A DNA stretch of 64,000 nucleotides, from the NCBI RefSeq assembly GCF_000742475.1, contig NZ_JQAJ01000002.1, forward strand, positions 27,792 through 91,791. Reading direction: 5' to 3'. Positions 46,243-55,800 of the stretch are shown one piece after another. The notes below the pieces were generated by a model that did not search any database, was not told the DNA's origin, and saw nothing but the letters and a program-made list of their open reading frames with translations. The stretch comes from Candidatus Hepatobacter penaei. GTDB lineage: Bacteria; Pseudomonadota; Alphaproteobacteria; Holosporales; Hepatobacteraceae. Numbering within the stretch: the stretch's first letter is position 1; each line of letters opens with the position of its first letter. A program made the translations under genes and the position numbers.

Positions 46243-47516
46243 CCTGGCCCTTTCCTCCGCACCCACATATAGTCAAACGGAATGCCCGCCACCGGCAGCA
46301 GCAAGGCGTAAAGAATAATATTCCTGCCAGCACCCCACAAAATCCATGCACACAAAACCGTGCCACCCACACCCACCAAACGGCGAGACCACTTGGTCAT
46401 ACTGACTTTGCGCCAATACACAAAAACGCACAACGCATAAATGCCCACACTTGACACCACCGACACATCAATCACAAAACGCACCTGCGTGGCCAAATCA
46501 CGACTCGACAGCATGATCAAACACACAAACAGCAAGAACGAGGAAATGATGATACCAAACACCGGCACGCCGCGGGTGTTGGTTTGGGCAAAAATCTTAG
46601 GAAAGAAACCATCTTCAGCCGCCCCCTTCGCCACCTGACCCATGGCCAAAATCCACGCATTCATGGCCGCCACACACACAACGATCACAAAAAAGGCCAT
46701 CAGGCGCCCCGAGCCGCCCCCTAACAAGCGCTCCAACGCCAAGCTATAAGGCATCACCACTTGCGAAAGCTCATGCCGCGGCACAAGCCCCATCACAGAA
46801 ACGCTGTTCAGCACATACAAACATAGGGCCAGCAACGTGCCCCATACCAAGGCCTTGGGTAAGGTTTTCTCAGGATTATCCACACTCCCTGCAGGCGCCG
46901 TAATGGCCTCAAGGCCCAAAAACCCCCACAACATCATCAACCCCGCATGGTTTAACACTTTATACCACGGCTCCGGCGTCGGATTGAACGGTTTGAGAAA
47001 ATCCACCTGAAAGAAAAACAAAGCCGCCAAAGGAAACAGCACCAATGGAAAAAACTTAATCACCGTCAGGCACAGCTCCCACGTCCCCGATGCCTCAACC
47101 CCGTAAAGATTAAGCACCGTCAGCCCCACAAGCACGGCCGTTTCAAAAAAGAGAATCAACCACAAATCATGGGGCAACCCCAACAGCGTGCACATGGCCG
47201 ATGCAATGCTGCCCAACACCGGCGCTGAACTCAGCCATGCCAACACCCAATATGTCCAGGCCACATAAAACCCCCACCGCCGGTTCACTCCCTTTGTCAC
47301 ATAGACATGAGGTCCGCCCGTAAAGGGATAAAGACGGCACAAGCCTGCAAACACCAGCGCCAAACACACAGCACCTGCCCCCGCCAGGCCCCACGCAAAA
47401 AGCCCCAGGGTGCCAAACGGCGCCAAGGTATGGGGAAAAAGAAAAACGCCCGACCCGACCTGGCTGCTCACCACAAAGGACAAAACAGCCCAAAACCCCA
47501 TTTTATAATTTGACAC
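46224..47516 (-). CDS. APC-family amino-acid permease
   Basis: About 430 residues, twelve predicted helices. The first helix SSQVGSGVFLFPHTLAPFG has the broken-helix G-S-G-x-F motif of the APC superfamily (AdiC, PotE, YjeH-like), and helix 6 has MMLWGFLGLEAITAPAGSVD followed by NPEKTLPKAL, typical of these antiporters. GTG 47516 has AGAGG 7 bp upstream. Substrate unknown, perhaps an amino acid taken from a host. Overlaps asd, which may be co-expressed. Confidence 0.88.
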   Translation of the reverse strand: MSNYKMGFWAVLSFVVSSQVGSGVFLFPHTLAPFGTLGLFAWGLAGAGAVCLALVFAGLCRLYPFTGGPHVYVTKGVNRRWGFYVAWTYWVLAWLSSAPVLGSIASAMCTLLGLPHDLWLILFFETAVLVGLTVLNLYGVEASGTWELCLTVIKFFPLVLFPLAALFFFQVDFLKPFNPTPEPWYKVLNHAGLMMLWGFLGLEAITAPAGSVDNPEKTLPKALVWGTLLALCLYVLNSVSVMGLVPRHELSQVVMPYSLALERLLGGGSGRLMAFFVIVVCVAAMNAWILAMGQVAKGAAEDGFFPKIFAQTNTRGVPVFGIIISSFLLFVCLIMLSSRDLATQVRFVIDVSVVSSVGIYALCVFVYWRKVSMTKWSRRLVGVGGTVLCAWILWGAGRNIILYALLLPVAGIPFDYMWVRRKGPGCALLS

Positions 47517-47615
47517 GCGCCCACCTCTATTGCCGCAAAACACTGGCTCAGGATGGGCACTATTTATACCCGTGTCAAGCTTTTCGCACGTGGCTTTTCC
47601 CTTTGTAAGGACACG

Positions 47616-47897
47616 CTATTCATGAAAAGAACGTTTAGCACATCTATCATGACAACGATTTTGCGAAAACTGATGATATTGCTTGTGATTCTCTAGTGAC
47701 TCCACGCTTCTCAACATATCACGATGGTTCAATGAATCATGAAACACTTCATGGTTCATCTGTTGATTACAAGCTTCGATACACCGCTGGTAGGATTGTC
47801 CAGACGCACTTTTTTGTGTGCGCGCCATCTGGGAAAGAGGTGGTCCATACGCGTTGGCACAAAACACCAGCAAAAAAAGAAAACCCAATCCACGCAT
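47616..47897 (-). CDS. Small secreted Cys/His-rich protein
   Basis: From ATG 47897: signal peptide MRGLGFLFLLVFCANAYG followed by about 75 residues with a Cys pattern C-x3-C ... C-x3-C (QRCIEACNQQ and QNRCHDRCAKR) and many His/Gln. The paired CxxxC spacing suggests a helical hairpin held by two disulfides (CHCH-like). No family assigned. It lies upstream of the permease on the same strand. Confidence 0.5.
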   Translation of the reverse strand: MRGLGFLFLLVFCANAYGPPLSQMARTQKSASGQSYQRCIEACNQQMNHEVFHDSLNHRDMLRSVESLENHKQYHQFSQNRCHDRCAKRSFHE

Positions 47898-47948
47898 CGC
47901 ACGCACCCACAAAAAATCACCCCACCTATAATGTCTATTATAGAGCAA

Positions 47949-48484
47949 AAACTATTTAGAGAATATTACTATATGTCAAAATTTGACGAATAAGAAATAT
48001 GCGCCTCTATAGGTAGACCTCGGGATGAAAGAGAGAGGACAAGCTTGGTCACGGCGTCAGGATCGTTGCAAAAAACCCGCAGGCGCGACGCCGACAGCCC
48101 AACCCCTTCTAGATGCATGGTTGCCATCAACACGACGATACAAAAGAAAGGTGCGGCCACACCAAGGGGGGGAGGTGGGCACAACACCTTGTATTTACAT
48201 AGTATTTTATGAATGTTTAACGATGGGTTAACATACCCCCACTTTTCTTTTTTTTATTCATCCATGCTCAAGAGGTTCAAACCTTGGAGAAAAACCTCTC
48301 TCCTTGGAGCACGCACCCATATATTTTATAAAAAACGGGTCGCTTTGACAGGTCGTTTTGTAACGCCTGCACCACAGGCTAACCCTTTGCTTGAAAGGTG
48401 CATATCTTGTGCGTAAAATGCTTGTTCTCACAGGGGTTTTGTGCCACTCTTCTCAGGATACACAGGCACTTCCCTTTCCTGGTG
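47949..48484. other. Intergenic region, no confident gene
   Basis: About 535 bp. A short minus-strand frame (48127-47969) reads MATMHLEGVGLSASRLRVFC and may be a remnant; a G7 run lies at 48166-48172. No promoter, RNA gene or repeat could be supported. Confidence 0.3.
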
Positions 48485-49075
48485 ATGGTTGTTTTTGCAG
48501 GCACGCGCAAACGTTTTTTTTGGCTGGGCCTTGTGGGCGGGGTTTTGTGGTTATGGCTTTATGGATTAGGCCTCTTTTATGCCTATATTCATTTTTGCGG
48601 CTGCCATCAACATATTCGCTATCAAGATGGGGTGGTGTTTACGGGCAGTCCTGGCCGCATTCAATCAGGCCTCAGCCTCTTGCGGAAAAAAAAGCTGCGG
48701 ACACTGTTTATCTCGGGCGTGCGACCGACCTCAAAACACCGCCTTTTTGATAAAACTAAGGGATTGACCGTTTCTTTTGGGTTTGACGCTGGCAACACAC
48801 GCGGCAACATCGAGGAAACCCGTATGTGGGCCAAACGCCATAACCTGTCTCATGTCACCTTGATCACGGCCGATTACCACATGCCCAGATGTTTGCTCCT
48901 TTTTCGTCGCTACGCCAACCATATTGGCACACACAGCTATTGCCTCAAAACCCCCCTTCATGAAAGAATTGTGCATGGATTTCAAGAGTATCAAAAATTC
49001 TTATGGTCGTGTGTGTGGGGACATTTGCCCAAGACAAACCCTGCGTCTTATGCAAAACGCCCTAAGATCTCTTAG
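48485..49075 (+). CDS. YdcF/SanA-like DUF218 membrane protein
   Basis: About 196 residues from ATG 48485: a membrane anchor (FFWLGLVGGVLWLWLYGLGL) then a DUF218 domain with VVFTGSPGRIQSGLSLL, TLFISGV, NTRGNIEETRMWA and LITADYHMPRCLLLFRR, matching the family motifs (GGxxRI, SGG, NT-x-E, TxxYHMPR). Members include ElyC and SanA, linked to envelope maintenance. It overlaps the plsC start by 26 bp. The usual second Gly of the SGG motif is Val. Confidence 0.82.
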   Translation: MVVFAGTRKRFFWLGLVGGVLWLWLYGLGLFYAYIHFCGCHQHIRYQDGVVFTGSPGRIQSGLSLLRKKKLRTLFISGVRPTSKHRLFDKTKGLTVSFGFDAGNTRGNIEETRMWAKRHNLSHVTLITADYHMPRCLLLFRRYANHIGTHSYCLKTPLHERIVHGFQEYQKFLWSCVWGHLPKTNPASYAKRPKIS

Positions 49076-49742
49076 CTTTGATGTGGTATTCTACACCGTG
49101 ACCCTTGTGTGGGGCATTGTGTGTTTGCCCTTTCTCTTAGGACCACTGAGGTGGACGGTCACCATCAGCCGTCTGTGGTGTGGATGGACGTTGTGGCTGT
49201 TGCGTCATCTGGTCGGACTTGATTTTCGTGTCACCGGCGCCCTGCCTTCGCCTCCTTTTATCATTGCAGCCAAGCATGAGTCAGCGTGGGAAACCTTGGC
49301 CCTGACTTATCTCACCCATAACCCTGCGTTTATTTTAAAATCCAGCCTTCTTCACATGCCCATTTTAGGATGGTATTTCCAAAAATTAGGTATGATTCCT
49401 GTCAGAAGCACACACCCCACACAAAGCCTCAAACATATGTTGACTTGTGCAGACCATATCAAACAACAAGGGCGCCCTATGATTATTTTTCCAGAAGGCA
49501 CCCGCGTCCATCCGGGCACAACACCGCCCCTTAAAACGGGACTTTGGCACTTATATCAGCACCTTCAGGTGCCGATTGTCCCTGTTTCTCTTGATTCAGG
49601 ACAATTTTGGGGACGAAGGTCGTGGATCAAAAAACCAGGAAACATTCATGTTCACATTCACCCACCCTTTTTTAACCCCCATATCACAAAAACAGAACTA
49701 TTAACCCACATCAAGCAGGCAATCAATGGCCAAGAAAACTAA
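49050..49742 (+). CDS. plsC: 1-acyl-sn-glycerol-3-phosphate acyltransferase
   Basis: Makes phosphatidic acid. ATG 49050 opens MQNALRSLSFDVVFYTVTLV, a membrane helix. Acyltransferase motifs: IIAAKHESAWETL (HX4E, Glu in place of the commoner Asp), GMIPVRS, IIFPEGTRVHPG and VPIVPVSLDSG. 230 residues. It overlaps the DUF218 gene upstream and the DUF2125 gene downstream, so the three are a translationally linked unit. Confidence 0.93.
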   Translation: MQNALRSLSFDVVFYTVTLVWGIVCLPFLLGPLRWTVTISRLWCGWTLWLLRHLVGLDFRVTGALPSPPFIIAAKHESAWETLALTYLTHNPAFILKSSLLHMPILGWYFQKLGMIPVRSTHPTQSLKHMLTCADHIKQQGRPMIIFPEGTRVHPGTTPPLKTGLWHLYQHLQVPIVPVSLDSGQFWGRRSWIKKPGNIHVHIHPPFFNPHITKTELLTHIKQAINGQEN

Positions 49743-50664
49743 GAAAAAAGCTCTTGTTTATACCCTTGCCGTCAGCCTTGCCGTTGTGTTGGTAGGGTTA
49801 TGGTATGGCACAGATGTGTTTTTAGATCGCCTTATTGAGGCGCAGGTGAAACAACTCGAAACACAGGGTATCCACATCACCTGCGAAAAGCCCAAAATGA
49901 AAAGTTTTTCATGGAGCACACTGGGACATTATCGCCACTATAGCCAGGTGCGCTTTCAAAAGGATGGCCACACGTTTCTCATCATTCCTATGAGCACCTT
50001 GCACACACGTTGGCTGCTGTTGGGAAAGAAACGTGTGACGATCTCCTGTCGCGGCACCACCAAACTGATACAAAACGACACAACCTGTGTTTTTGAGAAT
50101 CTCAGGCTTATCTATAAGGGTCATAAGAAGCATTGGTGGATTTCCATCACAAGCGCTGAGGGAAAAATTATGACTCAAGAGACGCACCTTGCGCTGATGT
50201 TTGAAAACCTGTCTCTAGAGGTTCACCCTGATGATGCCTCCAACTATAAGATAGGCGGCAATACAACCTTGGCCCTGCCTGCTTCTGTGCTCAAGAAAGA
50301 GCTTAGCGGCACCCTGGCCTTAGAGGCTCACACACCGTCACAAAGCCCCTTTTCTGTCGTTGTTATTGATGAATATGCCCTCGATTGCCTTGACACACGT
50401 TTTTTTGGCAAAGGAAAAATCACCACGCACCCCAAGCCCTGTCATGGATGGATTCAGGCCAACGTGAAGGATTGGAATTATCAAATTTCACTTCTGCTTT
50501 ATCTTCTTTCCTTACAATTTCAAAAAAAATCAGAAATCAAGCAATTTCTCAACCTTCTCGTTACACAAAATATGAAGCAAAAACCAAAACTCACCTTTGT
50601 CTTTGAAGGGCCTGACATCAACATCCTTGAGTTTCCCTCCATTCATCTTCGGTTATCCTCTTGA
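49726..50664 (+). CDS. DUF2125-like envelope protein
   Basis: 312 residues with a basic start and one membrane anchor (KKKALVYTLAVSLAVVLVGLW). The rest is beta-rich, with GIHITCEKPKMKSFSWS and later HGWIQANVKDWNYQISLLL. DUF2125 proteins of Alphaproteobacteria have this length and layout and resemble AsmA-like lipid-binding folds. The assignment is by overall appearance. It overlaps plsC by 17 bp, pointing to a lipid or envelope role, and precedes hemA by 18 bp. Confidence 0.6.
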   Translation: MAKKTKKKALVYTLAVSLAVVLVGLWYGTDVFLDRLIEAQVKQLETQGIHITCEKPKMKSFSWSTLGHYRHYSQVRFQKDGHTFLIIPMSTLHTRWLLLGKKRVTISCRGTTKLIQNDTTCVFENLRLIYKGHKKHWWISITSAEGKIMTQETHLALMFENLSLEVHPDDASNYKIGGNTTLALPASVLKKELSGTLALEAHTPSQSPFSVVVIDEYALDCLDTRFFGKGKITTHPKPCHGWIQANVKDWNYQISLLLYLLSLQFQKKSEIKQFLNLLVTQNMKQKPKLTFVFEGPDINILEFPSIHLRLSS

Positions 50665-50682
50665 CTACTTGCTGAATCGTCT

Positions 50683-51900
50683 ATGCCTTTTGATTACACA
50701 GGTCATTTTTCTGCTCTCATTGCTCGTGTCCATGCAGAAAAACGCTATCGTGTTTTTAGCCCCCTTGAAAAAAGGGTCGACACCTTTCCCCGCGCCCTAT
50801 CGTACAAATCTCACAAAAAGGAAGTGGTGCTGTGGAGCACCAACGATTATCTGGGCTTGTCTATGTCTCAAGATGGCATTGATGCCTTGGCTGACCAGGC
50901 CCATCAAGGCGGGATTGGCGCTGGGGGCACACGCAATATCTCAGGCACGCACCCCCTGCACGTGGAGATTGAAAAAACACTTGCCACCCTTCACAACAAA
51001 CCAAGCGCCCTTTTGTTTAACTCTGGCTATGCTGCGAATGAGTGGACACTCTACACCTTAGGGCGTCTTTTACCGCACTGTGTTATTCTTTCAGATGCTG
51101 AAAACCATGCGTCCATGATTGCTGGTATTCGCGCATCGGGCGCCACAAAAATCATTTTCCAACACAACGATATGGATCACCTCTCCCTTCTGTTGAAAAC
51201 ACTTCCTCAAGATGTGCCTAAGGTGATTGCCTGTGAGTCGGTGTATTCCATGAGTGGTGACTTTGCCAAACTTGAAGATCTGTGCACCTTGGCCAGGCAA
51301 TATCATGCCCTCCTTTACCTGGATGAAGTGCACGCCGTGGGTCTTTATGGCCCTCAGGGAGGAGGACGCTCAGAAGCCACAGGCCTTACGCCCTACATTG
51401 ATCTGATTCAAGGCACACTGGGCAAAGCCTTTGGCACGCTGGGCGGCTATATTGCCGGTGATGCTTGCCTGGTGGATATTATCCGCACCCATGCGTCTGG
51501 GTTCATTTTTTCCACAGCACTTCCGGCGCCTATTTTGGCGGCCAGCCTGGTCAATATTCACCGCGCTTGCCACACGCCAACATTGCGGGAAGAATTTTGG
51601 CATGCTGTGTATCACACCCGGGAAGCATTACTGGAGGCAGACCTCCCCATCAAGCCCACGCCGTCACACATTATCCCCTTGATTGTGGGCAACAGTCACC
51701 GATGTGAAATGATGAGCCAAACGCTGCTTGAAGAAGATGGCATTTATCTTCAGCCCATTAACTATCCCACCGTTCCCCGCGGGCAAGAACGTTTTCGCAT
51801 TACGCCCCTTAGACCCCACACAAAGGGCATGATTCATGACTTGGTGCGCGCCTTGAAAAGACTGTGGCAAGACCCGCAGTCATCAGAGCATTCCGCCTAG
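50683..51900 (+). CDS. hemA: 5-aminolevulinate synthase
   Basis: PLP enzyme joining glycine and succinyl-CoA, the alphaproteobacterial/mitochondrial start of haem synthesis. 405 residues. WSTNDYLGLS, GGIGAGGTRNISGTHPLHVE, LYLDEVHAVGLYGPQGGG and GTLGKAFGTLGGYIAG with the PLP Lys at residue 248 are diagnostic. ATG 50683. The combination of residues (TNDYLG, H-VGLYG) favours ALAS over other alpha-oxoamine synthases. It implies the bacterium has a TCA source of succinyl-CoA. Confidence 0.95.
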   Translation: MPFDYTGHFSALIARVHAEKRYRVFSPLEKRVDTFPRALSYKSHKKEVVLWSTNDYLGLSMSQDGIDALADQAHQGGIGAGGTRNISGTHPLHVEIEKTLATLHNKPSALLFNSGYAANEWTLYTLGRLLPHCVILSDAENHASMIAGIRASGATKIIFQHNDMDHLSLLLKTLPQDVPKVIACESVYSMSGDFAKLEDLCTLARQYHALLYLDEVHAVGLYGPQGGGRSEATGLTPYIDLIQGTLGKAFGTLGGYIAGDACLVDIIRTHASGFIFSTALPAPILAASLVNIHRACHTPTLREEFWHAVYHTREALLEADLPIKPTPSHIIPLIVGNSHRCEMMSQTLLEEDGIYLQPINYPTVPRGQERFRITPLRPHTKGMIHDLVRALKRLWQDPQSSEHSA

Positions 51901-52008
51901 AGGCCGTCGCGCGCGTGGCCATAAGAAAAGCACGTGATGTTTCTTGATAATCACCACATCAACCTTACCCAAAAATCATGAACGCCAAGCCTCAACACGA
52001 AGCGTGCA

Positions 52009-52665
52009 TTATACCTCAACATGAGAGGTGGTTTTCGCTTGGCGCTGGCCAAAGGCACACACATCACGCACAACACACACAGCACACAAAGGTTTGCGGG
52101 CTTTGCACACATAGCGACCATGCAAAATAAGCAGATGATGCGCCGACGGCAAAAACGCCTTGGGCGTGACGCGCAACAGTTTTTCTTCCACCTCAAGAGG
52201 TGTTTTGCCTGTGGCCAGCCCCGTACGATTGGCGACGCGAAACACGTGTGTATCCACCGGGATGGTAGGTTGGTGAAACGCTATATTGAGCACCACATTG
52301 GCTGTTTTTCTGCCCACCCCTGGCAATGCGCACAGTGCCTCAAACGAGGACGGCACCACGCCTTCGTGCTTTTCAATCAGCAGATGGCTTAACGCCATAA
52401 GATGACGCGCCTTGGTAGGGTAAAGACCAATGGTGTGAATATGCGTTTTTAAGGCATCCTCACCCAGCGTCACCATGTCATGGGGTGTGCGGATATGTGC
52501 AAATAACGTTTTTGTGGCCTTATTCACACTGTCGTCTGTGGCCTGTGCAGACAGCACCACTGCCACCAACAGGGTGTAAGGATTATGAAACACAAGCTCT
52601 GTTTCTGCCCGTGCCACAGTCTGATCTAGCGTTTGAAAAAAAGTGAGCCGATCGCGCGCGTTCAT
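52009..52665 (-). CDS. nth: Endonuclease III
   Basis: Base-excision repair glycosylase/AP lyase for oxidised pyrimidines. 218 residues: PYTLLVAVVLSAQATDDSVN, helix-hairpin-helix LPGVGRKTANVVLN with the catalytic Lys, PVDTHVFRVANRTGL with the catalytic Asp, and the 4Fe-4S loop CKARKPLCAVCVVRDVC (C-x6-C-x2-C-x5-C). ATG 52665. Convergent with hemA. Confidence 0.97.
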   Translation of the reverse strand: MNARDRLTFFQTLDQTVARAETELVFHNPYTLLVAVVLSAQATDDSVNKATKTLFAHIRTPHDMVTLGEDALKTHIHTIGLYPTKARHLMALSHLLIEKHEGVVPSSFEALCALPGVGRKTANVVLNIAFHQPTIPVDTHVFRVANRTGLATGKTPLEVEEKLLRVTPKAFLPSAHHLLILHGRYVCKARKPLCAVCVVRDVCAFGQRQAKTTSHVEV

Positions 52666-52695
52666 TGTGATGTTTTATGCATGTTCATTAAAAGC

Positions 52696-55674
52696 CTATG
52701 AACCTTGAGGAAGAGCTTTCTGCATTTTTTTGTTCTCATTTTCACGTAAATAACGTTTCAAAAAACCAGGCGTGATCATCTGAAAAGGATTAGCCTGTAT
52801 TTTCAAATTGTCAAACGATCCATTCACATAAAAACGTGTGGCCAGCAATCCGTCATCTTGGCCACCAAAAATCACAGGGCCCAGCACCGGAATATTGGTG
52901 AGAAAACGATTGAGGAAATAGGCAGGAATCAAATTACCATGAACGTTCACCCGCCCACCAGACACATCAACCCAGCCATTCATCACCAGCGTTGTATCAC
53001 CACGCATCACCAGCCTGGGTGTTTCAATCACCCCACCACGAAGCGTGAGTTCACCAAACAGCTTACGAAAGCCCAGCTGCTCCCCGGCCAACATCTTCAC
53101 AAATCCTGCCGGTGACAAAAATGTCATAAAAAATCGTTGCAAAAAAGGTGTACGTCGTACAGAAAAATCAGAAACCAACACTTCCCCTTCAAAAGGGCTC
53201 TGCGCATCTTTGGCCACAAGATGACTGGATAGCACGCCGCCACGCACATCATCAAGCAAATTAAGACCTGCAAGAAAATAGCCTGCATCACCAGCACCCA
53301 CATACCACGATATAGACCCTTCAGGTGTTTGCGACCGCTCCACACGCAAGGATTGTGGGGATTGACCGCTTGGCGGTTGAGACATCGCCTCCATTAAGAA
53401 AGAGGTCACATGCCACATATTGTCTTTAAGATGACCGTTAAAATCCACATTCAGATTATTAAGGGGGTGACTGAGGTCTTTAGTAAACGAAGCGCGCCCC
53501 ACACGCGCCTTAAGGCGGCACTTGATATCTTTATTGTGAAGCAAGGTTTCATCATCGGATGTGTCTTTCAAAAAAAGTTGTGTGAGCCAATAGCCCCCAA
53601 AACGCAGCCCCTTCAGGGAAACCTCAAACACATCTTCTTTTTTGTCAAGCTGCAGATGCCAATCATAGACTCCCGGCTTATCAGCCTTCATCACCAAGGA
53701 AGATAGGCCCCACGACGCATCAAACACCCACGTTCCTGTCAAGAGAAGATCACCGATGGTGGCTTGCAGGTTTCTTAAGACTGTGTCGTCCTTGTCAAAC
53801 CCTAAATCGAAGTTAAGAAAAGCAGCCTCACCCCCAGGTTTGGTCAAGTGTCCCAAGGTGAGTTCTGTTTGTGTGAAATCAGCCTCAATGTGCCAAGGAA
53901 AAGCTTGGCCCACCGTGTGGATCGCCTTAAAGGCAAAGGGAACAGGCAACACGCCAAGCCCCTTTAACCCCAGCAATTTTTTATGATCGTGGGTCACGCG
54001 CCCCCCAAGCGTAAGGATAGAGGGCTGTTTGCCGCTGAAATCTTCATAAAAATCAAGCGTGGCATGCTCACCCACATAGCGTGCCTTGGCTTTAATAGAC
54101 AGCCCTTTGGGTGATACGGACACATCACCTTCACCCTTGGTAAAGGTGGCACCCCCCGCCACAAAAGGAAGATCATAGGTATAAGAAAGGTCTGTCAACT
54201 TTGCATCCACAGCATACTTGACTTCAGACATCTTTAACTGCTGAATCAGCGGAAAAGCAAAAGAGAGCTTCGTTTCTGTACGCCCAGCCAAACTGTCTAG
54301 CGGCACGCGCACCGTTTTGGCATAATCAAGGGGCGGACGGCTAATGACCTGCAAAGCGTCTTGCACATCGCCTTCAAAAACAGCATGAATGGCCATATGT
54401 TCCGCGTCTGTATCAAGGCCTTTGATATAGATCTTACCTTCGCGAAGCTTTTGTTGCCGAAGTTTTCCCCTCGACAGCACAATGTCAAAAGTTTGCGTGT
54501 TAAAATGGGCTGCGCCCCGAAGCTCTTGAAGGGTAGAGCCACCATCAAGGGGCGTAAGTTTGAGTCGATCAAACATCAAATGCCCCCCAAAGGCCGCCTT
54601 ATCTGTGGCCTCAAGAGACCCTTGCAACGACAATAACCCTTCCACGCGACCGTCTTGCGTGTGCTCTTTAAGCCACAGGCGTGTTGCAGAAGCTAACCCT
54701 TCAGGCCATACGTGCAAAACATCTTGAAAAGAAATATCAGGAATTTTCATGGACACCGCGAACGGATAGTCCCCCCGAAGCTCGAGGCTACCTTCCATAT
54801 CACATGAGGCCAAGGGCGTCCTTAAAAACGCCCTTTCCATCACAATCTTTTGGGGCGAAACGCTCAGCGTCGCTGCCACTTTCTCTCCCTGTTTTGATCT
54901 GGCTTTGAGGAACAGATGGCCACGCAGGTCATCTTTTTGATGACTTTTTTGAAAATGCACAGACACCTGCGCCCTCATGGAGGAAAGAAAAGACAAAGGT
55001 GTGTTTTGGCAAAACCTATGACACGTCGCCAATCCTGTGCCTGATAACACAACATATCCATCAAACCACTGATAACGAAGGTCTAAGGCATACCCATCTC
55101 CCTGTAAATGGCAAGAAAGAGGATGATGATAGTGCGCCAGTTGGGAAAGCACGCTGGACATATCCCTTTTTTTGGCTCCCCTCGATAGAGCTTTTTTGAA
55201 AAAGGTAAACGATGTGAGGTCTTGAGTCGTTTTGTCTTGAACGGATGTATAATGCAGATGATCCACAAAAAGAGAGCGCGGGATCAAACGTCCTTCTTTC
55301 AGCAGAGGCCACCAGGCAAAACAAACGCCCACACTGGATGCATGAAAGGTGGGATCTTTGGCATCTTTGTGTGCCCGCTTCCCTGCATACACATCATGTA
55401 ACACAACCTCAAAAGGGCGGCGCCAAAGACGCCATGTCAGCACGGGCTTTCTAAAACGCAGATACACACCCGGCGGTAGATGCTGTTTAATATGCGTCAC
55501 CTGCGTGCGTAAAGAAATGGGAAACACGTCAAGAAAGAACTTGACAAACACAATCAAAAGTAAGAAAGCGGTCAAAAAAGACCACAAAAACTTCATTTTA
55601 TAGCCAAAAAACTTATAGGTTTGAGGTTTTTTTTCGTGACCCACCGTCTTATTTCCCATAAAAAGATATTGCAT
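52696..55674 (-). CDS. AsmA/YhdP-like envelope protein
   Basis: 992 residues with one N-terminal membrane helix (FLWSFLTAFLLLIVFVKFFL) and a very long beta-rich periplasmic part. The C-terminal section with FMTFLSPAGFVKMLAGEQLG, TLRGGVIETPRLVMRGDTTL and LIPAYFLNRFLTNIPVLGPV is the AsmA-2/DUF3971-type repeat-beta-groove end. YhdP and related proteins bridge inner and outer membranes and move phospholipid. Start at ATG 55674, 55659 or 55596; only 55674 has a nearby purine-rich site. Possible operon with nth. Confidence 0.82.
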   Translation of the reverse strand: MQYLFMGNKTVGHEKKPQTYKFFGYKMKFLWSFLTAFLLLIVFVKFFLDVFPISLRTQVTHIKQHLPPGVYLRFRKPVLTWRLWRRPFEVVLHDVYAGKRAHKDAKDPTFHASSVGVCFAWWPLLKEGRLIPRSLFVDHLHYTSVQDKTTQDLTSFTFFKKALSRGAKKRDMSSVLSQLAHYHHPLSCHLQGDGYALDLRYQWFDGYVVLSGTGLATCHRFCQNTPLSFLSSMRAQVSVHFQKSHQKDDLRGHLFLKARSKQGEKVAATLSVSPQKIVMERAFLRTPLASCDMEGSLELRGDYPFAVSMKIPDISFQDVLHVWPEGLASATRLWLKEHTQDGRVEGLLSLQGSLEATDKAAFGGHLMFDRLKLTPLDGGSTLQELRGAAHFNTQTFDIVLSRGKLRQQKLREGKIYIKGLDTDAEHMAIHAVFEGDVQDALQVISRPPLDYAKTVRVPLDSLAGRTETKLSFAFPLIQQLKMSEVKYAVDAKLTDLSYTYDLPFVAGGATFTKGEGDVSVSPKGLSIKAKARYVGEHATLDFYEDFSGKQPSILTLGGRVTHDHKKLLGLKGLGVLPVPFAFKAIHTVGQAFPWHIEADFTQTELTLGHLTKPGGEAAFLNFDLGFDKDDTVLRNLQATIGDLLLTGTWVFDASWGLSSLVMKADKPGVYDWHLQLDKKEDVFEVSLKGLRFGGYWLTQLFLKDTSDDETLLHNKDIKCRLKARVGRASFTKDLSHPLNNLNVDFNGHLKDNMWHVTSFLMEAMSQPPSGQSPQSLRVERSQTPEGSISWYVGAGDAGYFLAGLNLLDDVRGGVLSSHLVAKDAQSPFEGEVLVSDFSVRRTPFLQRFFMTFLSPAGFVKMLAGEQLGFRKLFGELTLRGGVIETPRLVMRGDTTLVMNGWVDVSGGRVNVHGNLIPAYFLNRFLTNIPVLGPVIFGGQDDGLLATRFYVNGSFDNLKIQANPFQMITPGFLKRYLRENENKKMQKALPQGS

Positions 55675-55800
55675 GCCTTTCTTCAGTGTATAATAGGTTA
55701 CACATAAAATGCACGTAACAAAAAGTCACAATCTTTGATTTGAGTTACAGACAGGTTTTGATTTAGAATGAGGGAAGATTGATTCGGGTCATATCTTTTT

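Noticed and set aside
47969-48187. 72-codon minus-strand frame with a hydrophobic start
   Set aside because: Plausible but short, no ribosome site, and no similarity that I recognise; kept only as a possible remnant.
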